DNA of 64,000 nt, taken from positions 2,282,937-2,346,936 of the forward strand of contig MU001493.1 of the NCBI GenBank assembly GCA_010093485.1, read 5' to 3'. This stretch comes from Karstenula rhodostoma CBS 690.94 (taxonomy: Eukaryota > Ascomycota > Dothideomycetes > Pleosporales > Didymosphaeriaceae). The notes below the pieces were generated by a model. That model made no database searches and had not been told where the DNA came from. It worked only from the letters and a program-made list of their open reading frames with translations. The position numbers and the translations under genes were made by a program. This document shows, one piece after another, positions 22,226 through 33,948 of this stretch (position 1 is its first letter; each line of letters starts with the position of its first letter).

Positions 22226-22840
22226 ATGGGCAAATCACAGCATCGCGAGATGAAACTGTTGTATGGAGACCACTGGGACTCTGATATGGACCCTAATGTC
22301 CATAACATCCGAACGAAAAATGTTGGCGTAACTCACCACTGCCCCATTGAAAAGGCTAGGCCCAAGCTTTCTTGCTATCTAGATCTACACTTCGCATTCT
22401 GCACTGCACTTATAGAGATCAAAGGTAAGGCAGAGATATGTGGTGAGCGTTACTGTCCAAAAAGCCCCAATGGCTGCGGCACCCATACTTATAAGAACGG
22501 CTTTAATACGATTGTCAAGGACCAGTGGAAGAATACCAAGTCCATTACCGAAGCATTCGAGGAGCTGGAACTCGCGGAGAAATCTCAGCAATTGGCGCTG
22601 GACTCGATGGAGCCTGTGTGTAAACCAGACCTTACTTATGAGCAATACAACGAGCTGAACAAGCAGAAGGAACTGGATGCCAAGCGCGATCGACACGTAG
22701 CTATGACAAATTCTAGGGCAGAGATTAATACCAAGTGCAACGCTAGGACTGGGACTAAGATGGGAACGAGGTTTGGGACTAAGTTTGGAGGGAAGGTGGG
22801 AACAAAAGCCGTGAAGAATTCCAACGTCCAGGATTATTAG
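22226..22840 (+). CDS. Hypothetical protein with a Gly-Thr-Lys repeat tail
   Basis: Unrecognised 204-aa ORF. It is hydrophilic, with several Cys and His residues (HHCPIEKARPKLSC, CGERYCPKSPNGCG) and a charged helical middle (FEELELAEKSQQLALDSM). The C-terminus is made of short GTK/GTR-type repeats (TGTKMGTRFGTKFG). The DNA repeat behind this tail continues out of frame past the stop codon, so the true end may differ or the gene may be decaying. There is no signal peptide. Codon use looks unremarkable. It may be lineage-specific or not a gene at all. Confidence 0.4.
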   Translation: MGKSQHREMKLLYGDHWDSDMDPNVHNIRTKNVGVTHHCPIEKARPKLSCYLDLHFAFCTALIEIKGKAEICGERYCPKSPNGCGTHTYKNGFNTIVKDQWKNTKSITEAFEELELAEKSQQLALDSMEPVCKPDLTYEQYNELNKQKELDAKRDRHVAMTNSRAEINTKCNARTGTKMGTRFGTKFGGKVGTKAVKNSNVQDY

Positions 22841-23880
22841 GACTAAGATGGGGACAAAGACGATCGCAAAGGCAATGATGAAGCCGATAACCAGTGAGAA
22901 TCGAAGCCACCGTCTTCATCACTGGCAAAGGCCAACACGTTTTTGCGCACTCTGCCGGCAGGGCGTAGCTAGGAAGACGTGCTGAACATGCTCTCGCCCC
23001 TTATCCACACCTAAAGGCTGTCTTTTGTGAGTGCAGAACTCCACACACCGTCAGAGTAAGAGTTTTTTTTTTACTATGTTTCGTTAATTTTGCATGTAGC
23101 ATCGCATCCTTGGCATTTATAATATCTGTTTCTACGAAAAACAATCCAACCCGTGACATTGTAACCCACGTGACAGCTAAATTAGATGTATATTACGTGA
23201 AATTGTTTCTTCTATTGGCTTTGATGCTTCGCGGGTTTGTAAAATCAATTGTTGACTCTTCGCCAGCTTCTGTTTTGTAATACAGGAACTCTGTGGGATG
23301 CCAAAACACAAAGATTTCAAACAGCTCGGATTTGCAAAATTAATCTACCATGTCTGATGTATTGTCAGTTATCAGCGTCTACATAGCATTCTTGAAACAT
23401 CATGTCTATGTCAGACTCGTAACTACAATCTGGTTATTAACGAACGATGCAGTGAACCTCCTCTGTCAATATGGTACGACTCCAAGATTTCTCGTTCAGG
23501 AGACACTGCGGACATATCCTCGTCAATCTGTGCATCTTACTCACCCTCCCCCTTAACTTAGCATTGTTAATTTGAACCGCGCTCGCATTCAGAGAACATA
23601 CCATCAGTATTGCAGAGAATGGGAAATTTTCTAAATTCGCGGTCACGGTGCACCTTGCGAGGTTCCCAGGAACACTACGGAAGTTGTGGGTAGTCACGTG
23701 CATGCGGGTGGTGGAAGAGCAGATCCAAAAAGGAAGCGACTCTAGTTTCGATGAGAACTAGATGAAGAAGAATCTAGTCGTTTGAATACAAGTGAAATCA
23801 CCACAAAGAAGTACCAAAGGGAACCTTGGAGGGACAAACGATATGAGAAAGACTAGTAGAGACTGGTGCGATGCGCTATG
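22841..23880. other. Intergenic region, partly AT-rich
   Basis: No supportable gene. It has CACGTG sites near 23167 and 23695 and a poly-T run near 23066. Confidence 0.5.
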
Positions 23881-23929
23881 CCGTCCTCAGATAGGCAGCA
23901 TGTGTCGTACAATACAGACACGTGGATAC

Positions 23930-24495
23930 TGACCTGATATCTACATGCACAGCTCCGGTAGGTAAGCTTGCAGTATCGCTTCTCCCTTCTGCCACCGCTC
24001 TTCGCCTCCAAGGCTGCGAAGAATAGCTTATAGGCGGCGGTATGTAGCGGTGGAATATGCTTAAGGAGTTGGTCAACGATCGGGATGTGCCATGCAGGAT
24101 CCTCGAATATTTCCAGCGTTTCCCAGGCCGCATCCGAGATGACGGTGGACCTGGTATGTCGCCGTCGTCCTCTTCACCGGGCGAGCGGGCTGGACCCAAC
24201 GCCTCCTGCAGATAGCGCTGGTAATCGTGACGATACTTCTCAAGCTTACAGTCGTCTCGATGTCGTAATCATGCCCATACCCCCCCCGCGCAGAAAAACC
24301 GAGAGCGCCGACCCCCCTGCACAACGCGGCTTATTGCCGACATGATACCAGTCGATGATGCCCTCGATGTTGCCCTGGTGATCAACATATGTATTCTGCA
24401 GGTCGAGACCATCGTGGGCTGCAACGAAGCTTTCAGGCTCAGACTCTACATCGTCGGACTTGGTTACTGAGCGCGGGAAAGCGTCGTAAACACAT
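23930..24495 (-). pseudogene. Decayed APH-family phosphotransferase remnant
   Basis: Reading the minus strand in shifting frames recovers the C-terminal half of an APH protein in order. First comes DAFPRSVTKSDD, then a degraded catalytic loop (AAHDGLDLQNTYVD instead of HPDLDLQN), then GIIDWYHV. After that come FLRGGYGHDYDIE, a frame change, KYRHDYQRYLQEALGP, another change, and DPAWHIPIVDQLLKHIPPL. These line up with the same parts of the intact copies at 20120-21706 and 24725-26179. The N-terminal half is missing: similarity stops near 24495, next to AT-rich DNA. At least two frameshifts and the damaged catalytic motif make a working enzyme very unlikely. Confidence 0.7.
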
Positions 24496-24724
24496 GTACA
24501 ACGTTAGAATGAGACACGATAGTGTTACGGATCACGATACAGTGAGCAAAAACAATAGTGCGCAAATAAGAAGGAAAGTGTAGATTGATATTGAAACATC
24601 GCAGCATTCTATATGACATGTTAAAGAAATATTATCACAGGTATTGAAATACCACCATCAGCACTTGAACCACACAGCGTCCAATATTCAGCGCGAATCG
24701 TGCCACACAGCCCTTGCCAACGAG

Positions 24725-26179
24725 CTACTCAGGAGCATACAAGCGCCCAATCTCCCTCCTCAGCATCTCCACCACATGACAATACTTCCCCCCATCCGCC
24801 AAATACTCCAGAAAAGGATCCGTCCCCCCAAACACCCTCAGAAACCCCACCTCCTTCATCATCCGCGCCGCAAAATCTTGCACATTCTGATCTGCATACC
24901 CCATCGCCGAGCTCAACGCAAAACAATACCAGTCCGAGTGCAGCGTGAACTTCGCGTCGTCGCTGGAAGCTGTACCCTCGAGCGCTTCCTCCATGTAGCC
25001 GACATAATCCTCGCGGTAGCCCTGCAGCGTCCAGGGAGGCAGCCGGGATTTGAGGGAATAGTCTGGTTCCCAGTCCGCGCGCAGGCAGAGCGGGAGGGAG
25101 GCGAAGCCGGTGGGGCGGGGGACGGTGCGCGTGCCCTGCCAGTCGATGATGCCGACGATGGCGCCCGTGTGGTCGACGTGGATGTTTTGGAAGTCAAGGT
25201 CGGGGTGGCACAGGACGAAGGTTTCGGGGTGGTCGGTGGGGTTCTTGGAGCCGGGGAATGCACTGTACGCGGCCTCGCAGAACAGCGCAAGGCCGTCAAG
25301 CAGCCATGCCTTCCGGTTCTTATCCCGCATGCTGTGGGCGTCGGTGGGGCCGTTGTCGATGAGGGCTTGCTTTGCGCCTTCGATGGTTTCGGTGATCATG
25401 GAGGAGAGAAAGGCGTGGGTGTTGGAGAATGCGGGGAATTCGCGAGGGGACGAGAGGAGGTACTCGTACCAGGGCCCAACGGTTGGGGGCTTTGCATCGT
25501 CCTCCTCGGGATCGTCTTCGAAGTACAGCATCCCACTCTTGTCGAACGTGAACTTCTGCAGCTCAGCCATCATAAAGGCTAAATCGCGGAGAAAGGTCTG
25601 TCGACGCTGGCGGACGTCGGCGGTTTCTTCGCTCGGGGGAGGGCACGGATCAATTCCATTGGGAATCGCGAAGAGACGGGCGGCTGTGAAGCCATGAGCG
25701 TATTCTTGGATCATGTAAGGGGCACCGAGGTGGTTGTCACAGGATGCGTCCCAGGCGAAGACCTCCATGACAGGGATACTGGTGTGCCGACGGATGAACC
25801 CAATTGTGTCGGCCTCGCTGCGGAGAACGTGAGCGTCTCCCTCATTCCACAACTCGGGGATGCCTTGCGCGGGTACCTTGATGACGTACTTACGGCCGTC
25901 GGTCAACTTTAGAATCACGCAGTGGTTGAACGTACCTTCTGAACGACCTAGGACTTCGCAATCGCTGGAACGGAAGTGCCGCTCTTGATCAACGGCTCCG
26001 AGAAGTAGTTCCTTGAAAACGTGATCCTTGATGACGCGTATACGGGGGAAAGCGTTGCGACGCGAGTCATCTGATTCCGTTGAAGGGGGGGTGTCGAATG
26101 GTGAGCTGAGCGACGACTCCTGTTGAATAGCCGAGACCACCGCACTCGTCAGCGTATTACGATCGACGAACATATCCAT
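24725..26179 (-). CDS. APH-family phosphotransferase, copy 2
   Basis: Single-exon protein, about 484 aa when started at the MDMFVDRN Met; the frame is open for 27 codons upstream, but that part looks like leader. The N-lobe has SEGTFNHCVILKLTDG and KYVIKVPAQG. The catalytic loop is HPDLDFQNIHVDHTGA and the metal-binding motif is GIIDWQGTRTVPRP. C-terminal helices contain GYREDYVGYMEEALEG. It is clearly related to copy 1 but well diverged, so the duplication is old. The substrate is unknown. The antisense strand has a 312-codon open frame that is only a shadow. Confidence 0.8.
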   Translation of the reverse strand: MDMFVDRNTLTSAVVSAIQQESSLSSPFDTPPSTESDDSRRNAFPRIRVIKDHVFKELLLGAVDQERHFRSSDCEVLGRSEGTFNHCVILKLTDGRKYVIKVPAQGIPELWNEGDAHVLRSEADTIGFIRRHTSIPVMEVFAWDASCDNHLGAPYMIQEYAHGFTAARLFAIPNGIDPCPPPSEETADVRQRRQTFLRDLAFMMAELQKFTFDKSGMLYFEDDPEEDDAKPPTVGPWYEYLLSSPREFPAFSNTHAFLSSMITETIEGAKQALIDNGPTDAHSMRDKNRKAWLLDGLALFCEAAYSAFPGSKNPTDHPETFVLCHPDLDFQNIHVDHTGAIVGIIDWQGTRTVPRPTGFASLPLCLRADWEPDYSLKSRLPPWTLQGYREDYVGYMEEALEGTASSDDAKFTLHSDWYCFALSSAMGYADQNVQDFAARMMKEVGFLRVFGGTDPFLEYLADGGKYCHVVEMLRREIGRLYAPE

Positions 26180-26836
26180 TAGGCAGACTGGCTGCTTTGA
26201 ATAAGAAGTGTAGTAACAAAGGTAGAGTGTCGGTTCAACCGTGGGCAAAGTGCAACACACTGTCTAGCTGAGTTGCTTTCGTTGTGGCATTTCTCTCTAG
26301 AAAGGCTGTCATACTTATAGGTCGTAGTAAACAATGCACCGTGTATTGTAAAAGGTGAAACTAAGAACAGACTGCCTGAGCATTGTAAGGTCTGCACGCA
26401 GTTGTACAATGTGTGAGAGGTAATGTCTGATCATTCTAGTATGAACGCAGCGATGCCCAATCTTTTTCACCCGAACAATGTTATTAGCATTGTAAAGGAC
26501 GACAGTTAGGTGCCCACCAAAACTTTCCGGGCCGTTCAAACTTCCGTATTACACAGATTTATGTTAGTATTCAGATTTCCTTGTGACCTGCAAGGGACCA
26601 TGTTCCTGTTCAAGCGGAAGGGGTAGAGTCAATATCGCCCGTAATAGATACTAAATACTATACGTACGCCTCAATATGCAGAGTCCAGATCCCCAACGCC
26701 ATAGAATGCACGTCATCCCGCTGAACGCAAACTAGTTCTCAAAACAATTGTACTCCATCACGCCCACCTACACTGTTATCGCTCGGTCGTTCAGTCGTTA
26801 CGCACTCGTTGTTGGTCGATGGTCCAGGTCCCAGGA
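26180..26836. other. Intergenic region, APH2-rad50
   Basis: No gene seen. The promoter of APH copy 2 and the 3' flank of rad50 lie here. Confidence 0.5.
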
Positions 26837-29800
26837 TCAGGCGACCTATTGTTCGTGTGAGTAATATGCAGGTAAGTTTTTAGGCCAAACAGCACGATTC
26901 CGTAGCTCGGTGCGCTTGATCGTAAGCATGAAAGGAGGAAGAAGGGCAGTTACCTCAGCGATATTCTGGCGCTCGATATAGCTCTGCTGATCTTTATCCC
27001 GACCCACGCGCCAATATACATCGGTGTAGTCGCCGCAGTTCATCTCGCGCAAGAACTGCTCGTCGTGCGTGATGACCAGCAGCTGGAAGTTGGCCTGCTT
27101 GCGGCGGATCTGGATGATCTGGGAAAGGCTCTCGGCGAGGCCCTTGATGTTCTGCTGGTCGAGGTTGGTCGTAGGCTCGTCGAGCGCGATGAGCCCGCAG
27201 TTAGTGCCAAAGCATTCGGCGAGCGCAAGGCGAATCACGATGGACGCGAGGACCTTCTGCCCGGCACTGCAGCGGCCACGCATATCCATTTCGTTGTCGC
27301 GCTTGACCATGACGACGCGGTAGTTGTAGGTGCGGTTGCGGGCGACGCCTTCGTTGTCGGAGCGGATCCGCACAGTGTCGACATCGGTGCCTTGGTATGC
27401 GTTGCGCCAGAGCTCGTCGATAATTTTGTTGATCTCGTCCATCTTGATCGTGTGAAACTTCAAGATGGCCTGCTCGAGCGCGCTGCCGTATCGGCTCAGG
27501 TCATCGCAGGCTGCCTTCGTCGTCTCAACCGAGATGTGAGCCTCGCGGTATTCTTTCGCGGCGTTTTTGTAGTAGGTCTCGTACTCCTCGCTAAGTTCCT
27601 GGAACTGCATGTCGAGCTGTTTCATCGTGGTACTCAGCTCGATAACTTTGACATGCAGTAGCTGGAACTCGGCGTCCCACTTGTCTCCCTCTGCAGACCA
27701 ATGCGCTTGATCTGCCTCGGCGTTCTGTTTTTCCAAAGTTTCAATTTCCTCTGCGAGGGTCTCCAGGGTTCGCTTGGCCTTTCGGTATCGAAGGTTGTCG
27801 AAAATCGACTGCTTGGTGCGCTCGACACCGCTCAGAGCTTCTTCGATCTTTTTGACATCACGCGCCACACCTGACATCTCATCTTCGATCTGTTTGATTT
27901 CAGCTACAAGACTTTCAATCTCATGTTGGGCTCGAGCCAGACGCTGCGGGCCACCCTTGTCGATGTACGCGGAGATGTCTTGGTCTGCGTCAGCAAGCTG
28001 GCGAACACTGTCAGACAGCTTGGATGCTTCCTCTTGCACACGATTGACTCGTTCATTGCCACGTCGATTGACGTCTTTGTACGTTGCTTGAGCTCGTTCC
28101 AACTCGGGATCAAGGGCCTGCAGGTCGGTCTCGAAATTTCGAATGGCCTCTCGTTGCTCAGTATTACCGCTCTTGAATTCCTCGATGCGTTCTGCCAGGT
28201 TTCGCTTCTCCTTGAGGCTTGACTGTGCAGCGCTAAGCTCGGCATTGATATCGCGAATGCGTAGTTCAAGTGTGCTGATAGTCTTTCTTGATTTGTCGCG
28301 CTCGCCGCTAAGAGCCGCAAGCTCCGTCTTCGCAGTCCGGCTCTCATCGTTCACCTTTTGCAGCTCTTCGCGCACGGCACTGATGCCACGGGAAAGCCCA
28401 CTCGTTTTCTGTTTTTTCTTCAAGGCGAAAACACGATCTTCTAGCTCGCGGGCTTCGTCGTAAGAACTGACGATCGATTGAATATCTGCCGATAGCGATT
28501 CGATCTCCATTTTGGACTCTTTCAATTCGTCGATTGTATTGTCGTGCTCCTCTAGTTCCTTGTTGACTGCATTGCGTTCTAACACCAGCTTCTCATGCTC
28601 GGCCTTGAGCGCAGGGAGTTCAGTCTCCTCGGCGCGTTTTGCCAATTCGTAGCTAGGCTTCGCATTTCGTACCTTCTCTAGTTCGGCTTGTACGTCTTCG
28701 ATGTTTGCGTCGACGCTTTGGGTAGCCTTCGCGACCATGTTTTTCAACTGGCTCATGAACGATGCTCTGGTAAACGCATCGGCCTTGTCGTCCTTCAGCG
28801 TTCGCCTACACAGTCGGCATTGATTGTGCTTTTCTGCAGTTTCAAGGCAAGACTCAAAGTACTTCAACTGAGCCCCGAAGCTGGCGTTATCATCTGACAA
28901 TGTGATGAATTCCGACTCGAGCTCTGCCAAAGATTCCTCGAAATCTGTGATGTCGTCCTTTTGAATGGCGTTCAAAACCGTGTTTTTGTATTTGGTATAC
29001 TCTGCGCGCTTCTTCTTCTGCTCAGCTTCTATCGAAGAGAGCCTGAAGCTGATCTGATTCAGCTTATCCTGTGAAATTTCGCGCTTCGCCTCCGCATCCT
29101 TCACATCGCTGTTCTTATGAGCAAGGACGTCTCGGAATGCACCGCCGAGAGTCGCAACGTCCCAGTCGGGGTCAATGAGCTGTGAGATGCGCGTTGAGTG
29201 CACTGACTTCATCGTTTCAAGACTGTGTTTGGTCTCTTTGAGTTTGTTCTGGGTGTAGTCGATTTCCGCGGACTCACTAGCAACTTGCGTAGCTTCAACC
29301 AGCTCTGTGTCCAATCGATCCTTCCGATTTTCTAGCCCATGTACGGTGCTCTCGACGGCCTGAATGCGCCCATCGTAATTGGCATTGTCAGAATCTGCGC
29401 TAGCCTTGTCCAGTTCTTTTTCGGTGGCCTTCTTCTTGTTCAAGATGATTGCTTCGGCCCCTTCGTCGACACGGATGTTGCTCATCGTCTTCTGCAACTC
29501 CGTGATCCGCTTGTCGTTGGTAGTAATCTGTGACTTGGACAGGTCTTTTCGTTGGGTTAGGCCTGCCTTCTGTTCACTCAGAAGGTTGACTGCAGCTTGT
29601 GCTTGGCCGAGCTCCTCTTGAGCATCCGTTCGAGCACGATCCAGGGCTTTGTTCTGATCTCGCGATAGCTTTCGCAGTATCTGCTGGAATTCGGCCACCT
29701 GCGTATCGTCCACATTGAGATCGAAACCTCGAACGCCATGTCGCTTGGCCGTCTCTTTGATGAGATTTTCACGCTTCTTCAGGTTGCGAGCGTGTTGGTC

Positions 29801-30977
29801 CTTTTCTGCTTGATGCTTGCCGACTTCACTTTGTTTGGCACCTAGAGTTGTGCGGTTTTGCTGTAGGCGTGTTTGTAGGTCACGATACTGCGTCTTCAAG
29901 TCCTCTTGCTGGTCCTGGTATTTTTGCACACGCTCGCCATATTGCTCCATCATGGCCTGCAGCTCCTGGTCGGTCTCCTTCATCATCTTCAGGTTTTCTT
30001 CCAGAGACACAATGTTCTCTTCATTCGCTTGGTAGTTGACACGCTTGCCTTGGAGTTGAGCAACAACTTGCTCATACTTTGCGGCGTGCTCGTATGCCTC
30101 CCTACTCTTTTCCCGTGCTGCTCTAGCCGCAGCCTCAGCCCCCCCATGATCGGCGCGGTAGGTTTCAATCCGGTCCGAGAGTTGAATCATCTTTTCCTCG
30201 GCCGTACTTGCACGGGTTTGGTTCTGCTTGGCGTTCTCTTCTTGGACCTTAGCGACAGCAAGGTGGCCTAGTTGGGTTTTACGAATGACCTTGATGTTGT
30301 CGATCGCCTTTGTGTATTTATCTGCCTCAAAGATGGAATCAAACTTCTTCTTGAGAACAGCAGGCTCGCTCATTGGCCACAGACTGTCTTCCTGGTGGCA
30401 GAAGATGACGTTCTCCAGGATAGACTTGGACACGCCGAGATACTGTGGCACGATTTGGTCTAGCTCAGCTACGCGGGAAGAGATGGACTCTTTGACACCA
30501 TTGCGGCGCATCAGTAAGGATCCTTCCAGCGTCTTCTGCGACCGCGTGTTCTTCCGGACAGTGAGCTGCATCTTGCGACTGACGACCATGGGAACGTCCG
30601 ACGTGGACCGGAAGGAGAGCTTGACCTGTGCCATGACCTCCGGCTCGCCTAGTAGCTTCGGGTCGTGGATGAAAGCACCCCCGGTCTTGCTGTTCGGGGG
30701 CAGCTCGCCCGTGGTGGCATATTTGAGGCATTCGATGATGGTCTGGGGGTGATTAGCTGGTCACGTGCGAGGCTGGTTCAGAAGGGATGGGTCGACGTAC
30801 AGTCTTGCCGGAGCCGTTCCAGCCGACGATGAGAGTGAGGGGCGTGTTGAAGACGATGGTCTCGCCCTGCTGCGGTCCGAAAGAGCGGATGCTATGCCTG
30901 TCAGTGCGGCCCGACATGTATGCGTCGGATGCCAAAGCGACTCACCCTTGGATCTGCATGCGGTCGATTTTCGACAT
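26837..30977 (-). CDS. RAD50: DNA double-strand break repair ATPase Rad50
   Basis: SMC-like ATPase of the Mre11-Rad50-Nbs1 complex, acting in the nucleus in break sensing, end processing and telomere upkeep. Exons 30946-30977, 30801-30891, 26954-30742 and 26837-26845 give about 1306 aa, a normal Rad50 length. Walker A (GWNGSGKT) ends exon 2. The Q-loop region is [10 protein letters not shown]. Long heptad-rich coiled coils flank the central zinc hook CRLC. The C-terminal ATPase has the signature [10 protein letters not shown] and Walker [13 protein letters not shown]. The first intron lies right after [11 protein letters not shown]. Reading through the last intron (26846-26953, a multiple of three) adds 35 codons and stops at the intron's own TAG, so either end is possible. 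It is divergent to wc-2. Confidence 0.93.
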
Positions 30978-31448
30978 GATGGCTGCTGTGCGTGCGGCCG
31001 CACGTGCACCCTCTGTATGTGCGGTTGTGCTGCAGTGGAGGCGCTGCAGTTGAGCGCGAGGGTGGGTGACGCGTGGTGTGGAGCTGAGGGCTGGGCGCGT
31101 AGCTTTGAGCAGGCAGCTGCGACACGCGGTCACGTGACCAGAGTCCGGGCAAACTGGGTCGCGTCGCCGGGATCTACCGGGCCGGTTTCGTCACTCTGCG
31201 GTGGCCCTCGCACTCCACACGGCATTCTTTCGCGTCCAGTGAGGGTGGATGCGCATCTGCTCCCAGTACACAGCATTCCGTCGTCCCGCAGCCCATGGTC
31301 GCTGCGAGACCCGCCCGCCATGTACCCGAATGGCGGCTCGCTCTCCACTGAAGTATGCTTGTGCGCCCCGCCGCGACAGGGTCCACGGCACAGCAGGCCG
31401 TGGCCGTGGCATGTCGAATGACGGTCAAGGCTGATTGAAGAGCAGCAG
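30978..31448. promoter_or_regulatory. Shared divergent promoter of rad50 and wc-2
   Basis: 471 bp between the two start codons, GC-rich, no gene. It contains the palindrome at 31128-31139. Confidence 0.6.
31128..31139. promoter_or_regulatory. Perfect 12-bp palindrome GGTCACGTGACC
   Basis: An extended E-box (CACGTG core) in the rad50/wc-2 promoter, the form bound by bHLH factors such as Cbf1-like proteins. The binding factor here is an inference. Confidence 0.5.
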
Positions 31449-32870
31449 ATGGCAGGCCTCGCGCCGCTGCACCTCCCCGCGGATACGGCCGACCTCAGCA
31501 CCATGTCGGTCGAGGACATGATGCCCATGGAGATGGACCTGTCGCAGTTCGACGACGAGTCCAGCTCGACCCCGCAGGCCAACTACTCGCCCTTCGCCGG
31601 CCAGCAGCTGCAGCAGTCGATGCCCCAGGACACCAGCATGACGGGCGCCGGTGCCGGCCCGCTGCCTACAGGCTTCGGCGCCCCCAGCCCGAACCCGTCG
31701 GGCAGCACCCTCACCGAGTTCACCAAGCGGCGCAACTGGTCGCAGCGCGTGCTCGAGGAGCTGCGCGACCTACTGCACATCCTGACCCCCGACGGCCGCA
31801 TCCTGTACGCGTCGCCCTCGTGCAAGACGCTGACGGGCTGGGAGCCGCAGCAGCTCGTCGGCCGCTTTGTCGGCGAGTTCATCCACCCCGACGACAGCGG
31901 CATCTTCGTCAAGGAGTTCAACGAGTCCATCGCCTCGGGCAACCCGCTGCGCTTCTTCTACCGCTTCCGCAAGACCGACGAGACATGGGTCATCTTCGAG
32001 GCCCACGGCCACCCCCACCTGAGCAGCGACCCGAGCACCTTTGCCCCGCCCAACACGATGAACTGCCGCGGCTTCTTCATGATGGCCCGCCCGTATCCGA
32101 CCAAGAACGCCGCCCTGCTCGATTCGTTCCTCGAGCACAAAATCGAAAATGAGCGCCTCATGAAACGCATCACCGAGCTCAAGCGCGAGGAGCAGGAAGA
32201 GACGGAGGCGCAGGAGCGGCACTGGCAGAAAAAGGCCGACGACGGATCCTCCGTGGCACCCTCGGAGACGGTCGCCCAGACCGAAAGCGTGAGCGCGAGC
32301 GCCATGGCGGCATACCAGGCCATGCCTCCACCTGCGAAGCCAGGCATCTCCAACACGGCCCTCACGCGCCAGAACCTGGACGAGGCGCTGGCCGCAAGCA
32401 AGCCCGACAGTATCAACGACAAGATGGCCCGCTACGAGGGCGCCACGCATCTGGAGACGATTGAGATGCTGACTGGTCTGCGCTACCGGGACGGCGAACG
32501 GTCGCAGGGCATCAGTACCGGCGAGCACAGCCCGATGCTGATCAGAGGCGACGCTGGCATCCAGATCTCGCTCGACCGCGACGGCAGGACGTCGTCGGAC
32601 AAGAAGAAGAAGCTAAAGATTGCGGACGAGTACGTGTGCACCGACTGCGGCACCCTGGACTCGCCAGAATGGAGGAAGGGCCCCAATGGCCCAAAGACGC
32701 TATGCAATGCCTGCGGATGTGAGTTTCTCCTCTCGCGCATCGTGCTATCAATACTGACTCGTACAGTACGCTGGGCAAAGAAAGAAAAGAAAAGGCAAAG
32801 CCAGTCGGGCACCGGCCAGTCGTCGCACACGCCAGCACTACCCATGCACTCAAGCACAAACAGCAGCTGA
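31449..32870 (+). CDS. wc-2: White Collar-2, PAS/GATA light-signalling transcription factor
   Basis: Nuclear partner of White Collar-1 in the blue-light and clock complex. Exons 31449-32718 and 32767-32870 give 457 aa. A disordered acidic N-terminus ([14 protein letters not shown]) precedes one PAS domain at about 105-205 ([34 protein letters not shown]). A coiled region ([20 protein letters not shown]) follows. The GATA zinc finger is at about 397-422 with C-X2-C-X18-C-X2-C spacing. The intron falls just after CNACG and the second exon supplies [11 protein letters not shown]. The single PAS with no LOV motif identifies WC-2 rather than WC-1. The protein ends soon after the finger, as in other fungi. 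A large antisense open frame is a shadow of its GC-rich codons. Confidence 0.93.
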   Translation: MAGLAPLHLPADTADLSTMSVEDMMPMEMDLSQFDDESSSTPQANYSPFAGQQLQQSMPQDTSMTGAGAGPLPTGFGAPSPNPSGSTLTEFTKRRNWSQRVLEELRDLLHILTPDGRILYASPSCKTLTGWEPQQLVGRFVGEFIHPDDSGIFVKEFNESIASGNPLRFFYRFRKTDETWVIFEAHGHPHLSSDPSTFAPPNTMNCRGFFMMARPYPTKNAALLDSFLEHKIENERLMKRITELKREEQEETEAQERHWQKKADDGSSVAPSETVAQTESVSASAMAAYQAMPPPAKPGISNTALTRQNLDEALAASKPDSINDKMARYEGATHLETIEMLTGLRYRDGERSQGISTGEHSPMLIRGDAGIQISLDRDGRTSSDKKKKLKIADEYVCTDCGTLDSPEWRKGPNGPKTLCNACGCEFLLSRIVLSILTRTVRWAKKEKKRQSQSGTGQSSHTPALPMHSSTNSS

Positions 32871-33948
32871 TCGGTCGAGAAGCCCAGTCTTTCGACACCT
32901 TCTCGTACCCAAGCATCGTCCTTCCGACCGAGTGCGTCTGAGCATGCCACTGCAGGGACTCAAACACCCTGCAGACGACGTGCCGGCCTAACCCACCACC
33001 AATACACACAAAGCCTTCGTCCTTGCCGCTATGCGTATGCAGCAGGCATACAGGCGACCAGATATGGCGGGGAAAGCTGGGAAGGTTCCAGTATTGCCAC
33101 GACCGGGGATACGGGGTTTTACGCGATGATGCATATAGATAGACGAACGATACCACGCATGCACTGGAAACAGGGGGTATGACTCTTTAGCACGAAGCGA
33201 AGTTTAACACGCAATTCATTACCTCACCCATTTATGTACGTTCGTTGGTGCACCTCGTCTACATCATGATGACATAGCCTCCCATGTCAGGAGGGGGCAG
33301 AGGGTGTCTTGGGTGACGGGGAAAGGGAGGTTAGAACCGGTGGGTGAAGAGGTAGGTCTAAGAAGACAAGTGCGTATGACGCAAGAATGAGGGAGTATCG
33401 GTGCTGCGGTCTTAATAAGGTAGAGAGCGGATCACAGGCATATGGTACTTGAGAAACGGCATGACGCTCTTCGTACTCTCTGGACATGGATAAGTCTGAT
33501 ACAATGAGTGCGTTGCTCAAGCTTTCCTTCAGATTGTTTTGAACTCGGCAAGAGTGAACAATCAAAGTCAAACTATCTTTCGAGGAGAGGCCGCAAGCTG
33601 TGCACCAACATCCGACGGAAAGTAGCCTGACCGATCCACACCTAACCATTCGAGTCCGCCTTTGCTAAATTGACATTTTCCGAATTCTTGCATGCCATCG
33701 ATTTTCTTTCCCAAAGTGACCACCACGTTGATGCAGGAAGGCCAATTGTTTTCGTCGTCGAAAATGAGCAGGAGGTATCCATCTGTTTTATCCCTTAATC
33801 TGCGAGATACAAGGAGTCGTCCAAGAAGCTCAAATAATCTTGTTGCCTCGATCCCAAATGAGCGTCATTGTCTGAGCTCGGAACTTTTAAGGTTTTCACA
33901 CTCAAACTGTGAAGTGGCGTGTGATCTCTGGTTCCATTGTCGCTCCAT
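32871..33948. other. Convergent intergenic region
   Basis: Over 1 kb of 3' flanks between wc-2 and the 2EXR-like gene; no supportable gene or repeat. Confidence 0.5.

Noticed and set aside
24644..25582. 312-codon plus-strand open frame
   Set aside because: Exactly antisense to the well-supported APH phosphotransferase; low-complexity composition typical of a shadow frame.
27065..27661. 198-codon plus-strand open frame inside rad50
   Set aside because: Antisense to the Rad50 ATPase domain, which is unmistakable.
31770..32528. 252-codon minus-strand open frame opposite wc-2
   Set aside because: Leu/Val/Gly/Arg-rich shadow of GC-rich wc-2 codons; WC-2 motifs are on the plus strand.
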